Position numbers and translations under genes: made by a program
In this document: positions 42,495 to 52,787 of the stretch, in pieces
Layout: each line of letters starts with the position of its first letter
How positions within the stretch are numbered: position 1 is the first letter of the stretch
Source of the DNA: JBKQVT01 sp963727245
GTDB taxonomy: Bacteria; Planctomycetota; Planctomycetia; Pirellulales; Thermoguttaceae
Reading direction: 5' to 3'
DNA length: 64,000 nucleotides
Assembly (NCBI GenBank): GCA_963727245.1
Contig: CAVSFO010000016.1
Location: 248,001-312,000, forward strand
Notes under the pieces: model-generated
Databases searched by the model: none
Told to the model about the DNA's origin: nothing
What the model saw: only the letters and a program-made list of their open reading frames with translations

Positions 42495-43716
42495 CTAATT
42501 GGGCGCGAACTGTTCGGCGGAAATCGGCTCGCCGTCCCCGGAAGCGATGAGCCGGTCCCAAACCGAGTAGCAGTCCGTGCTCGCGGCCGTGGTGTTGGCG
42601 CCGTAGGTGGCCATAGTCCCACCTCCCTGGGGCGATGTCCCGATAGAGTCGCTGATCCAGGCGCACGCTGCCGTCGGCCAGGCAAATGTGGGCGCCGGCG
42701 CGGTGCAGGCTGCGGATGGTCTGTTGGATGTTGGTTGTGCCGTTAGCCACACAGGGCATTGAATTGGCCGTACCAAAACTGCTGGCTGCACTGCCGTTCA
42801 GTATATTGTCGCCCTGGCTGGTGCTGGAGGCTTGATAATTGGGCCCGTAATCACTGGGTGTGGTGAAATTGCCGCCCGAGCCCGAGCCGACGCCGAACAG
42901 GCGCTGGGCCCAGCGCCGCCCATCGCCCAAACGCCGCGGCAGTCGGCGCTGCTGGCTCCCGCCCGGATTTCGCCCAACAGAATCGTATTGCCCTGCCCGT
43001 CGGTGATATCCGCGGAACGGAGAGAACAATTGACTCCCATGATGCCGCGGGTCGTCGGATTGAGCCAGCCCAATTCGCTGGGCCCGCCCGCGCTGCCGAT
43101 GTCCGCGCCACCGCCGAGCCGCATGGGCACCAATGCGCCGTTGGCGGCGTAGTTGCCGCGCGCCCAGTTGCCGGTGCCGTTCGTGGTGTCAACGAACGGG
43201 CGGCGGTTGAAGGAATCGCTGGGGCAGAGCATGAAGGGCAAATTGAAGACCCGGGCCAGTTTGTTCGTGACGTTCCGTGAGGGGCATCGGAGGATTTTGA
43301 GTAACAGCGCCGGTGGGGAGGGTGGTGGTACTGCCGCTGCTCTCGATCTGGGTGTAGAGGTTCGAGTAGTCGCAGAAGGGCAGAATCATGATGACCCAGT
43401 TCTCGCGCATGTTGCTGGAACTCAGGCCCAGCGTCGGCGAGAGAGAGCTGGGGGTCCACGGAACGGCGTTGTCGTGGAAGCTGGCGGCGTTGGGATAGAC
43501 CTGCCATTGCGCCTCATAGCCGGCCACGGCGATGCCGAGCTGATGAAGATTGTTTTGGCATTGCATCCGCCGCGCCGATTCCCGCGCCTGGTTGACCGCC
43601 GGAATGGTCAAACCGACGAGGATCCCGATGATGGTAATGACGATCAGAAGTTCGATGAGCGTAAAGCCGCCCGGCGATCTGCGGCCGGCCGCCACGCAAA
43701 GGCTGTTCGAGTCCAC
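42495..43716 (-). CDS. DUF1559 pilin-like protein with H-x9-DG motif, three frameshifts
   Basis: GTG 43716 (GGGGAGGG ahead). N-terminal type IV pilin methylation site and helix 'GGFTLIELLIVITIIGILVG'; DUF1559 core 'NQARESARRMQCQNNLHQLG', 'FMLCPSDSFNRRPFVDTTNG' and 'DITDGQGNTILLGEIRAGA'; C-terminal 'HRAGAHICLADGSV' (H-x9-DG). The frame changes near 43300, 42915 and 42630 (an extra base, a missing base, an extra base), each with conserved sequence on both sides. DUF1559 proteins are hugely expanded in planctomycetes and are thought to be exported by a type II/IV-like system. Confidence 0.87.
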
Positions 43717-43898
43717 GGCACACCCTCCCCGCTGCTCCAGTTGCTGGAACTGATGGAACGCTGCCCCCACATTCCATCCTCATTCCTATCACAATCGCCG
43801 GGAAAAAGCAAGGGATGCCGCAGCGGAGGGGCTGGAGGAGAGGAACCAGCCCATGCCGCCGAGGGCGCCGGGCGGCACGGGCCTTGCCCGTGCTTTGT

Positions 43899-43977
43899 GG
43901 GAAAAAGGTGACAGGCACCATTTGTGCGAAGCACCCTCCGGGCCGTTCCGGCAAATGGTGCCTGTCACCTTTTTCCC
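43899..43977. repeat. Perfect 26-bp inverted repeat, GTGACAGGCACC class
   Basis: Arms 43899-43924 and 43952-43977, starting GGGAAAAAGGTGACAGGCAC, exact reverse complements around a 27-base spacer. A sister copy with a different spacer lies at 52603-52697. Confidence 0.9.
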
Positions 43978-44000
43978 TCCCGTGATTCGGGCTCTCGGAG

Positions 44001-44834
44001 CTAACCTCGTGCCGCCGAGGAATACAGCGGCGCCCCGGCAAAGCCAGTGCCACCCGGCCGGCAGCCCCATTTGCGGAGCCAGCGGGCATAGGCCAGCAGG
44101 TGCCGCCAGGCATCGGCGGAAAACAGCCGCGCGCTGCCCCGCCGTTCCAGGTGGTAACAGTACGTTCCGCCGTGGTACATGACCCGCCAGCCTGCCTGGT
44201 GCATGCGGAGACAGATGTCGACGTCCTCGAAGTACTTGCCGAAGCGCTCGTCGAAAGCGCCCGTCGCGGCCAGCGCCTCGCGCCGCGCCAGCAGGAAGCA
44301 GCCGGAGAGCCAATCGCACTCGAACGAGGCCCGCGGGTCGCTCTGCCGGTAAAGGTAGCGGTCCAAGACGCCCGGCAGCAGGCGCCCCAGCCCGCAGCGG
44401 CGGGCCAAGATGACCGGCAGCGTCTGAAATCGCCGCGCTGCAAAGGCATCCCGGCCGTCCTCATGATAGAGCCGGCAGCCGGACACCCCGCACTCCGGCT
44501 GCGCGTCCATGAACTGGACCATGCGGGCCAGGCACTGTGCCGGCGGATCGAAGAACATGTCGGTGTTCAGTAACAGCAGGTACCGCGCCGTCGAGACCTC
44601 GAGAATGCGGTTGAGATTGGCGGCGTACGGCAGCCGGACGCGATTGCGCACGATGCGGGTGCGGGCAGCGACGTTGCGGAAGGGCTCGACGCCTTCGGCC
44701 GAGGCGTTGTCGACCAGGACCAAGCGCATCGCCAGGCCGTCGCCGGAGGCCGCCGCGGTGCAGAGCAGCCGGGGCATCAAGTCCTGCTCGTGGGTGTAGA
44801 CGACGCCCACGTCCAAGTCGAGATCTGCTGGCAT
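44001..44834 (-). CDS. GT2-family glycosyltransferase (rhamnosyltransferase-like)
   Basis: 277 residues from ATG 44834. GT-A fold: 'VGVVYTHEQDLMPRLLC', 'RLVLVDNASAEGVEPFRNVA', the metal-binding region 'YLLLLNTDMFFDPPAQCL' and acceptor-side 'GCFLLARREALAATGAFDER' with 'FEDVDICLRMHQAGWRVMYH'. This is the WcaA/RfbF style that adds sugars to lipid-linked glycans at the cytosolic membrane face. Follows the WecA-like gene by five bases. Confidence 0.85.
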   Translation of the reverse strand: MPADLDLDVGVVYTHEQDLMPRLLCTAAASGDGLAMRLVLVDNASAEGVEPFRNVAARTRIVRNRVRLPYAANLNRILEVSTARYLLLLNTDMFFDPPAQCLARMVQFMDAQPECGVSGCRLYHEDGRDAFAARRFQTLPVILARRCGLGRLLPGVLDRYLYRQSDPRASFECDWLSGCFLLARREALAATGAFDERFGKYFEDVDICLRMHQAGWRVMYHGGTYCYHLERRGSARLFSADAWRHLLAYARWLRKWGCRPGGTGFAGAPLYSSAARG

Positions 44835-44839
44835 GAGCT

Positions 44840-46021
44840 TCAAGCCGCCTTTCGATGTTCGTCGTCCGGGCGGATCTCCAGGACCGTATGGTTCTCTGCC
44901 GGAGGCCGGACGCCCGGCGGCGAGAACCAGCGGCTCCCCAGCGCCTTCAGCCGCCGGTTGATCGCCCCTTTCAGCAGCGTCAACTCGTAGTGGCCGAACA
45001 GCCGCAGGCGGACCATCAGCACCACCAGGCTCACGGCCGTGATCCAGGCCAGGGCATCTTTGCGGAAGACGGTGGCGGCCGTGGCGGCGGCCCCCGTGGT
45101 CAGGCACACGGCGCCGAGGATGCACAACACCTGCCAGGGCTGCAAGCCGCGATCCAAGAGGCGGTGATGGATGTGCTGCCGGTCGGCCGCGGCGTAGCTC
45201 CGGCCCGTCAATTTGCGGCGGACCACGGCCATCACCACGTCGAACATCGGCAAGGTCATGATCACCGCCGGCGCCGTGATCGCCAGCGTGGCGGAGGTCT
45301 TCATCGCCCCCTGGATTCCCAGGATTCCCAGCACCAGGCCGATCAGGGTGCTGCCGGAATCGCCCAGAAAAATGCTGGCGGGGGGCAGATTGTGGACGAG
45401 GAAGCCGCCCAGCGCGCCGGCCAGCACGATGGCGATCACCGCCACGTGGTTGTTGCCCATGCTCACGGCGATGATGCTCATCATGGCGGCCGCGGAGAGG
45501 CCGACGATCGAGGCCAGGCCGTCCATGCCGTCGATGAGATTCAGGGCATTGATGCAACCCAGCAGCCAGAGGATCGTCAGCGGAATCCCCCCCCAACCCA
45601 GCACGATGGGGTAACCGAAGACCACGATGTGATCGATCCAGTAACCGGCGCACACGATCGGCAACACGGCCAGCAGTTGCAACGCCAGCTTGGTGCGGGA
45701 AGCAAATCGCCACAGATCGTCCAGCGCGCCGAACAGGCAGGCCAAACCGGCCGCGGGGATCAGGGCGGCCGCCAAGCTGCTCAGCGCGGGGGAGGCCAGC
45801 CGCGGATGGTTTACCGCCAACAGCAGGCCCAGCACCATGGCCAGGTAGACCGCCACGCCGCCCCAGAGCGGCATCTGGCCCTTGTGAAGCCTCCGCACGG
45901 CGTCGGGCCGGTCGACGACCCGCCAGCGCCGGGCCGCCGCGCGCACCGCCACCGTCAGGCCGATCGACAGCAGCGCCGTGACGGCCATTGTCATCAGCAT
46001 GGAGGGAATTTTGGCATCCAT
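44840..46021 (-). CDS. WecA/TagO-like undecaprenyl-phosphate GlcNAc-1-phosphate transferase
   Basis: About 393 residues from ATG 46021 (16 codons shorter than the longest reading). Ten or so membrane helices with 'CLFGALDDLWRFASR' (DD pair), 'NALNLIDGMDGLASIVG' (NxxDxxDG), 'FLGDSGSTLIGLVLG' and 'RQHIHHRLLDRGL' (HIHHRL, the WecA/TagO histidine box). It loads GlcNAc-1-P or a similar sugar on undecaprenyl phosphate. First gene of an envelope glycan pair with the GT2 gene. Confidence 0.88.
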   Translation of the reverse strand: MDAKIPSMLMTMAVTALLSIGLTVAVRAAARRWRVVDRPDAVRRLHKGQMPLWGGVAVYLAMVLGLLLAVNHPRLASPALSSLAAALIPAAGLACLFGALDDLWRFASRTKLALQLLAVLPIVCAGYWIDHIVVFGYPIVLGWGGIPLTILWLLGCINALNLIDGMDGLASIVGLSAAAMMSIIAVSMGNNHVAVIAIVLAGALGGFLVHNLPPASIFLGDSGSTLIGLVLGILGIQGAMKTSATLAITAPAVIMTLPMFDVVMAVVRRKLTGRSYAAADRQHIHHRLLDRGLQPWQVLCILGAVCLTTGAAATAATVFRKDALAWITAVSLVVLMVRLRLFGHYELTLLKGAINRRLKALGSRWFSPPGVRPPAENHTVLEIRPDDEHRKAA

Positions 46022-46081
46022 TCCAAAGGCATCCTTGCCCGCTTCGCCCGGCGTCTGTGCCACGGGCACGCAAAGCGCGTC

Positions 46082-46290
46082 TCCCGGCAGTCCCGTAGGG
46101 ACGTTCGATAGTAGCCCAGCGATTCATCGCTGGGTAAATTTGCGGCCCAAGCCCTCCGTGAGTCCCGTAGGGACGGCTGAACTGGCCGTCGTCGGCCGTC
46201 CCTCCGGGACTTGTTCATTGGAATTCTTGTGACCTCTTTCCCAGCAGTGAACTGCTGGGCTATTTTCAAGTGCCCCTACGGGGCAGGAAC
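46082..46290. repeat. Cluster of TCCCGTAGGGAC and CCCAGC...GCTGGG palindromes
   Basis: TCCCGTAGGGACG occurs twice, with a related TCCCTCCGGGAC and CCCCTACGGGG; between them are hairpins CCCAGCGATTCATCGCTGGG and CCCAGCAGTGAACTGCTGGG. The cluster supplies the last roughly 50 codons of the membrane glycosyltransferase gene. Confidence 0.8.
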
Positions 46291-47999
46291 CTGCTACGCC
46301 ATTGCGGCTGGTGTGTGAGGTCGGGGGCTTCCAGGCCAGGCCGCCCAGCGGCTGGCCTTGCAGCCACACCAGCACCCGCGAGCAATTCTTGGGCAATCGC
46401 TCCGGGTCGACGCGCCGGAATCCGGCTGCTTCCAGCACCCGGGCCAACCGTGCGCCGCAGCCACGGGCCGCGTCTTCCTGCGGCAGCAGCACGACGTTGG
46501 GCCGGTGCTGCTCCAGCAGCGCGATCACCGTTGCCGGCTCGGAGGTGGCCAGGAACGAAACGCAGCGCCCCCGCGCATAATAATTGACGACCTGGGTGAA
46601 ACCGTCCGGACCGATCAGCACCGGCGACGGTCCCGCCTGGCTGCGGAGCCAGCGGCCCAGCTCGACCTTCTCCGACCGCGGGGCGCAATTCCAGGAGAAC
46701 GCCACGGCCAAGGCGATGGCGCCGACCACAGCCGCCGGCGCCCCACGCAGCAGGCCGCTCCGCCACGGGCTGCCGGCTTTCAGCGAGCGCGGCCGCCCAG
46801 GCCGACAGGCGCAAAAGCCCCAGGCCGGCCAATCCCGAACTCATCAGGACCAGGGGAAAAACGTAGCGCCGGCACGTCGTGTGTTGTGCCCAAAGATGGA
46901 CCCACACCGCCCACAGCAGCACGGCCTGGGCGATCACCAAGCCGACCTGGTTGGCCCGCGACCACGCAAGGCGTGGTGCCCGCGCCGGGCGTGGCGCCTG
47001 CCCAGGGCGTGCGGCCCGTGCCCGCCATGCCCCGGCCGCTCCGATCGCCAGCAGCAGGGTCCACAGCGGCGTCAGCCCCTTCACGACCGTGGGGAGGTAG
47101 ATTTCCCACATGCGCCCCGCGGAGATCGGCCCCAGCGAGTTCGGCAGCACAGCGCTGGAGGCGGACGCATCGCCCAGCAACGTCCGCGACCAGCCGCCCG
47201 CCAGGATCAGCGGTCGGATGCGGTACAATTCCGCCGCCGCGTGGCCGCGGAGCACGGCGACGATCAAGGCCGCCATCGCCAGGGCGGGCACGATGCCCAG
47301 ACAACCCAGGGCGCCGGCCGCCAATCGGCGGCCATGTCCTCGACGATCGCCGTCTCGACCGAGCGCCCGCCATCGCGCCACCGACCACACGGCCAGCGGG
47401 ATCAACAACAGCAACCCCTCCAGCCGTGTCGCCGAAGCCAAGGCGATCGTCGCTCCCGCGGCGAGAAACATCCCCAGGCGCACCTCGCTGACGGCGCGCC
47501 ACAAGAGGTAAAGAGCCAGGGTGAACAGAAACCAAAAGGTCGGATCGCGAATGATCTCGGGACTCCAGCGGATCATCTCGCTGTGGACGGCGTAGAGGAA
47601 GCAGCCGGCCAGGGCCACGCGGTCGTCGAATTGCCGCCGCAGCCAGCCGAACAGCGGCAACACCACCGCGCCGGCCATCAGCACGCTCCACAAGCTCCCG
47701 GCCAGGACCCAGTCGAGCCCCGCGCGATGGAGCAGGACCAACACGACCGGCAGCGGATTGAGGCCCGAGAGTCGCAAGAATTCGCCGGGGTTGCCCTGAT
47801 CGAGCAACCCCGCCAGATGGATGTACGCCACGCCGTCGGGACACACGCCGCCGAGTTTCCACGCCATCAGCGCCCGCGGCGCCAGACACAACAGCAGCAG
47901 TCCCAGCAGCACCAGGGAACGGCGCACGCGGGTGCCACGGTTGGCTTGTCCAACCGTGTTTCCGGCACTGCTGGACAAGCCAGCAGTGGCACCCGACAT
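46124..47999 (-). CDS. Polytopic membrane glycosyltransferase (GT39/ArnT-like), one frameshift, repeat-bounded at both ends
   Basis: About 620 residues after repairing one extra base near 46750-46790. Ten or more membrane helices; the first loop 'GVCPDGVAYIHLAGLLDQGN' matches the acidic D(G/D) acceptor loop of dolichyl/undecaprenyl-phosphate sugar transferases, and 'FLYAVHSEMIRWSPEIIRDP' and 'RLEGLLLLIPLAVWSVARW' are GT39-like. The C-terminal soluble part includes 'GPDGFTQVVNYYARGRCVSF'. Start could be ATG 47999, inside a repeat, or GTG 47927 just after it; the tail from CPVGALENSPAV onward is repeat-encoded. Confidence 0.75.
47930..47994. repeat. Double-hairpin repeat GGGTGCCAC...GTGGCACCC
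   Basis: Outer arms GGGTGCCAC / GTGGCACCC enclose two hairpins, ACGGTTGG-CTTGT-CCAACCGT and CACTGCTGG-ACAAG-CCAGCAGTG. The two hairpins are related to each other but differ by paired changes, keeping both stems perfect. Confidence 0.85.
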
Positions 48000-48334
48000 T
48001 TCGACCGAGCACGGTTGGGTCACTAGGGACCGGCGCACGCCGCCGACGCGATGCGGATCAACAACAGCCAATTGGTTGGGAAGGTCCGTGCCGAGGGTCC
48101 GGACCGGGGTGCAAGGAACCATCGCTAGTTGGTGAAAATAGAGAATCTGGGTCGCCAATACCCCCCCGCCACCGTCACTCGCCGCGACGGGGTTGCGATT
48201 TATCCCACAACTGGCCAAAGCGGGCAACGCCAATTACGCCGGAAATCGGCATTGTTGCCCGGGACCGCGCGGTCTAAGATCAGCAGTCCCCCGCGAAAAA
48301 CGGTGCTGGAGCCCCGGGGGGCGAAGGATTTGCC
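48000..48334. other. Intergenic 335 bp between divergent glycosyltransferases
   Basis: No credible ORF or recognised element; it should contain both divergent promoters. Confidence 0.35.
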
Positions 48335-49327
48335 GTGCCGAAGGTCTTCATCGCCCTGGCCACCTATCAGGGCGCCAAGTATCTGCGATCGTTGATCGAG
48401 AGCATCCGCCGCCAGTCCTACCAGGACTGGACGCTGCTGGCCCGTGACGACGGCTCGACCGACGCGACGGGCAAGATTCTCCAGGAAGCAGCCCTCCGGG
48501 ACGGCCGCATCCGCCTGCTCGACGACGGCGGCCGGCGCTATGGATCGGCGGGGAACTTCGGGCTCCTCATGCAACGGGCCTTCGACCTCGGCGCCGACTA
48601 CCTGTTTCCGGCCGATCAGGACGACGTTTGGCAGGCGGAGAAAGTCCGCAAGCTGATGGAGTTGATGCGGCGGGGCGAGACGGCCTGCGGCCAGCCGGTC
48701 GCCCGGCTCGTCTATTCCGACCTGGTCGTCGTGGACCAACGGCTGCGGACCGTGCATCCGTCCTTTCTCCGCTACTCGCGGCTTCGCCAGGGCGGGCCGG
48801 AACCGCTGGGGACCCTTCTGGGGCGAAGTTATGTGCTCGGTTGCGCCTCGCTGATGAACCGGCCGCTGTTGGAGCTTTCCTTGCCGTTGCCGGCGTCGAT
48901 TGCCTCGCACGACTGGTGGGTGGCCCTGTGCGCGGCGGCCGCCGGCCAGATCTGCTGCCTTCCCGAGCCGACGCTCTGGTATCGCCGGCACGGCGGCAAC
49001 GCCAGCGGTCCGGCCGGCTTCTGGAGCGGACTCGATCCGCGGCGGCACTGCTGGAGCAATCGCTGGCAGACCGGTTATCGCAGCTTTCGCCAATCGCTCG
49101 ACCAGGCCCTGGCGCTGCGCCAGCGCTTGGACGAACATGCCGTGGCGGTTGCTCCGGCGACGCGGCAGTGCCTGGAGCGATTCTGCACGCTGTTCGAGCG
49201 TCCGCGGCCGGCCTGGCGGCGCATTCTCCAATTGCTCGGCATGGGGATGCCCGCCATCGACCTGCCCCGGCGGCTCCTCTACTACTTGTGCGTCTCTGCG
49301 CTGCCGCGGCAGAAGCCGGGCTGCTGA
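48335..49327 (+). CDS. GT2-family glycosyltransferase (rhamnosyl/galactofuranosyl type)
   Basis: 330 residues from GTG 48335. 'VFIALATYQGAKYLRSLIES', 'WTLLARDDGSTDATGKILQE' (DDGS nucleotide site), 'ADYLFPADQDDVWQAEKVRK' (DQDDxW, the metal/donor motif of rhamnosyltransferase-like GT2 enzymes) and 'ASIASHDWWVALCAAAAGQI' (HDWW) identify it. Acts in the cytosol on lipid-linked or O-antigen chains. Confidence 0.9.
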   Translation: MPKVFIALATYQGAKYLRSLIESIRRQSYQDWTLLARDDGSTDATGKILQEAALRDGRIRLLDDGGRRYGSAGNFGLLMQRAFDLGADYLFPADQDDVWQAEKVRKLMELMRRGETACGQPVARLVYSDLVVVDQRLRTVHPSFLRYSRLRQGGPEPLGTLLGRSYVLGCASLMNRPLLELSLPLPASIASHDWWVALCAAAAGQICCLPEPTLWYRRHGGNASGPAGFWSGLDPRRHCWSNRWQTGYRSFRQSLDQALALRQRLDEHAVAVAPATRQCLERFCTLFERPRPAWRRILQLLGMGMPAIDLPRRLLYYLCVSALPRQKPGC

Positions 49328-49715
49328 AGCGGCGGTGCGAACCAGATCTCGCTGGTCTCCGGGAGAGGGTGAGGCGGATTGACGCGCCCATCCCTTCCTG
49401 CCCCCGAACGCCTTCTCCCGCGCACGATGAGTCCGATCCTACCCAGTAGAAAGCACGGGGGCTCGTTCGGTTGTTCCACATTTACTTTGTCAGCGGCGGC
49501 AGAATATGCTAGTGTTGATAGGAGCCGGGCCCTTTGCCGCCATTATCCGCATGCCGGTTCCGCATGCAGCACGCATCCCGACCATCACACTACTGAATCG
49601 GCGGAAAATGGTGGAAAAGCGGCTGCACCGCCTTGGTTGGCCAATTGACACCCCATGAGCCGGTACTTATAAGAAGAGCTTTTGTCCCCGCGTTTTCCCG
49701 TGAGGGTCTAGGGCC
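49328..49715. other. Intergenic 388 bp, no gene seen
   Basis: Only short overlapping ORFs without ribosome sites. Presumably carries the promoter for the response regulator. Confidence 0.35.
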
Positions 49716-50354
49716 GTGGTTCCCGAACCGACCGTATTTCTCGTTGACGACGATCCGATGATCGTCGCGGCGCTGAAGGAACTCGTGGGACTGTTGGGGT
49801 TGAATTGCGCCAGCTACCGGTCGGCGGCCGAGTTTCTGGAAGGCTATCGTCCCACCGGCCCGGGATGCCTGGTGCTGGACGTTCGCATGCCGGGCATGAG
49901 CGGCCTGGAATTGCAGAAGGAATTGACCGCCCGGGGCATCGATCTGCCCACGATCATCATCACCGGCTTTGCCGACGTGCGGATCGCAGTGGAGGCCATG
50001 AAGGCCGGGGCCGTCGAATTCCTGGAGAAGCCCTTCCGTACCCAGGAACTGTGCGATCACATCCAGCGGGCGGTCAAGCTCGACGTGGCCAACTGGCAGC
50101 AGCGCCAGGAGCGAGCGAAAGTCCAACGGCACTTGTCCGCACTCACCCGCGCCGAGAAACAAGTGCTCGCCTTGATCCTTGCCGGCAAGACCAATCGCTT
50201 GATGGCAGGCGAACTGGACTTGAGCGTCCGCACCATCGAAGACCGCCGGGCGCGATTGATGCGGAAGCTGGGGGTCAGGTCGCGGGCGGAACTCATCGAG
50301 TTGATGCGGACCGACGCCGACGGGTCGGTGTTAAAGGACGGGCAGGAAGGTTGA
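49716..50354 (+). CDS. FixJ/NarL-type response regulator
   Basis: 212 residues from GTG 49716. Receiver domain 1-120: acidic pocket 'LVDDDPMI', phospho-acceptor D55 in 'LVLDVRMPGMSGLEL', Thr in 'IIITGFADV' and Lys in 'EFLEKPFRTQEL'. LuxR-type helix-turn-helix at about 145-200: 'LTRAEKQVLALILAGKTNRL' and 'LDLSVRTIEDRRARLMRKLG'. No histidine kinase is adjacent, so it is an orphan in this window. Confidence 0.9.
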   Translation: MVPEPTVFLVDDDPMIVAALKELVGLLGLNCASYRSAAEFLEGYRPTGPGCLVLDVRMPGMSGLELQKELTARGIDLPTIIITGFADVRIAVEAMKAGAVEFLEKPFRTQELCDHIQRAVKLDVANWQQRQERAKVQRHLSALTRAEKQVLALILAGKTNRLMAGELDLSVRTIEDRRARLMRKLGVRSRAELIELMRTDADGSVLKDGQEG

Positions 50355-50408
50355 ATCGGCGCCAGGACCACGCAGGGCATAGCGCCCGCGTCGGCCGTGC
50401 GAAACCGC

Positions 50409-50485
50409 GTAGGTCAGGCACTTCGTGCCTGACAAAGGGTTTCCGGAATTCGGGCGCATGTCAGGCACGCCCGTGCCTGACCTAC
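50409..50485. repeat. Nested palindromic repeat, TCAGGCAC class
   Basis: Same architecture as 36910-36984: GTAGGTCAGGCAC...GTGCCTGAC at one end, GTCAGGCAC...GTGCCTGACCTAC at the other, with a different central 25 bases. Confidence 0.85.
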
Positions 50486-50496
50486 GCTCCGGGGGA

Positions 50497-52369
50497 CTAA
50501 CGGGTGGAGGCGGTTTTCTCGGCGGCCGCGCAGCGCCAGCCGATCACCAGCCAGCCGGCCTGCGCCTCCATTTCCACGGGTTGGAGTTTTCCCACCGCGG
50601 CCCACTTGCCCTTGGGCGTGAAGCCCTTGGCCACCAACTCCGGCTCCAGCACCTTGCCCAACCGCCGCTGCAACAGCGTGTGGATGGTCTCCTCGCGCAT
50701 GCCGAGTTGGCTGCGGCCCGGGACGAAATTGGGCGGGAAGATCTGCAACTCGCCCTGGCGGACCGCCTTGAAGACGCCGTCGGCCTTGACCAGTTTGTAG
50801 ACGGCCGTGACGTTCATTCCCGGGTAGCGCTGGTCCCCCTTGAAATAGTGCTCCCCGCGCAGGGTCACGCTGAAACCGCCGTCGGCAAAACTCACGGAAA
50901 TGGGCTGTTCGCGGGCGAATTCGATCGTCCACGGCTCGCGGTCTTCGTCTGCTTTCAGCCGCTCCGGCAGGTAGCCGAGCAGATCGGAGATCATCTTCTG
51001 CAGCGTCTGCTCGTGCAGGACCATGCCGGAAAGCACGGTCGCCGCCGCGTTGTTGATGATTGACTGGTGGATGCGGACGGCGAGGTCGGGATCTTTCTCG
51101 GTCAAGGCGGGCGGCTCACCCGGCGCCGCCAGTTGATCGGCCGCCGCTTCCAGGGCGACGACGTTGAGGACGTCGCTGCTGGTGCTGAAACGCAGCACTT
51201 GCGGAAAAACCAGACGCTCGCTCAGCGGCTGGCGGAACTTCTTCCGGTAGTCGTCGTTGGCCTTGTCGAGCATCTCGGCGGCCTGTTGGTCCACGCGCCC
51301 GGCGGCTATGCACTGGGCATGTTGCGAGGCGATGCCCTCAGCCTCCTCCTGCTGCTGGCCGGCGCCGCCAGGCGATGCGCTCGATGAACTGGCTGCCGTT
51401 GACCGCGCAGATGTCCGAGATCGTCGTGCGCGTTACGGCGTTGACGGCGGCCGCATGGGCCGCCAGCCCGTCGGCGTCCATCCATACCCGCTTGCAGGCG
51501 CCGATGCGGGTGCAACCGCTGGTATAAACGCACACCGGGCCGTTGCGACCGACGCTCTGGCTGTTGTTGACGGCCAGCAGAATGATGTCGAAGACGGCCT
51601 GGTCGGCGTCGGGAAACAAGCTCACGGTGGTCTGCCCGACGGTGCGGCCGGTGCCGCTGATGTCGGTGCCGAGGATGCAGTCGCGGATCGGCGCCACCTC
51701 GTCGACCGGCGCGGCGATGCCCGCTCCCACCATCTCGCCGCTCAACTGAATGTACAGGTTGGGATGGACGAGCCGGTTGGAGACGGACTCGACCAGTTGC
51801 GGCGCCTGGCGGGCGCTGTGCAGCCAACGCAGGGCCTCGCCGATGCGGAAGGCCTGATCGGTAGTCGGCTGCAAGGCCGACGCCTCGAGGTCGGCGGCCA
51901 GCCGGTCGAGCACCTTCTCATACGCCGTCTTGACTTGGGGATTGTCGATGGCCCCCGCCCGCTCGATATACTTCCGCAATGCCTGGCGGACGTCGACGAA
52001 CCAAATCAGCTCCAAACCTTCTTGCCCGGAGGCTAATTTTGCATAAACGGCGCCGAGCACGGCCAAGTCGGGCGCGGCGGACGAGCGCAGCTCCGTTTGG
52101 AGCTTGTCCAACTGGGTGTATTTCCTCCAGCCTTCACCATTGGCCGCATCTTCCTTCAGCCTGCCATCAAGCTGATCTACGGCCGCAACCAACTCCGCCT
52201 TGGCTGCGCTGAGATCGTCCTTGGTCAGTGGGAGGAAGTGGGTTTTGGCCGCCCGGGCAGCCTCCGCCAGCGAAGGATCTGGCCCCTCTGCAAGCGCGTA
52301 ATATGCTGAACTGTAATAACTTACAAAAACACATCCTGCCAGAAACCATCCTGCCATACGGCGGTTCAT
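50497..52369 (-). CDS. Secreted protein of unknown function, one frameshift
   Basis: About 620 residues after repairing an extra base near 51365. Signal peptide 'MNRRMAGWFLAGCVFVSYYS'; helical N-terminal half ('AELVAAVDQLDGRLKEDAAN'); middle with 'CVYTSGCTRIGACKRVWMDA' and 'GSQFIERIAWRR'; C-terminal half with 'AVRIHQSIINNAAATVLSGM', 'ISDLLGYLPERLKADED' and 'ITLRGEHYFK'-like strands. Reads like a large planctomycete-specific exported protein. No family recognised. Confidence 0.6.
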
Positions 52370-52602
52370 CGCACGCCTCCTTGAAACGGAACGGGGCCAA
52401 CAATCGCCTTGCTCAACCGACCGTCGGCTGTAAGTTCTTTCGTAACCACAGCACCACTACAGTCAGTGGAAATGCTCACCTCGATACTACCCGCACACCA
52501 TAATCGGAAAAGGTGGTTGATTTTTCCCAGCTTAGCAGTTAAACCTAATAGTCACAACAGCATTCGCACCGTGGAGGGGAAAAGGTTCCCACTATATTGG
52601 TA

Positions 52603-52697
52603 GGGAAAAGGTGACAGGCACCTTTTGCCGGCACGGCCCGAAGGCGGGCACTATGCGCGCCTGGTCGTCGCACAAAAGGTGCCTGTCACCTTTTCCC
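52603..52697. repeat. Perfect 25-bp inverted repeat, GTGACAGGCACC class
   Basis: Arms 52603-52627 and 52673-52697 (GGGAAAAGGTGACAGGCACC...) with a 45-base spacer unrelated to that of the copy at 43899. Confidence 0.9.
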
Positions 52698-52787
52698 AAA
52701 AAATATTAGCGGGCGGCTGGATGCCGCCTGGACTCGAAATGGACGCATGGTTGGCTCACCCCGATTATTCACACACCAGGATCGCCC

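Noticed and set aside
49328..49715. Short ORFs between the GT2 gene and the response regulator
   Set aside because: None has a ribosome site, and their composition matches non-coding frames.
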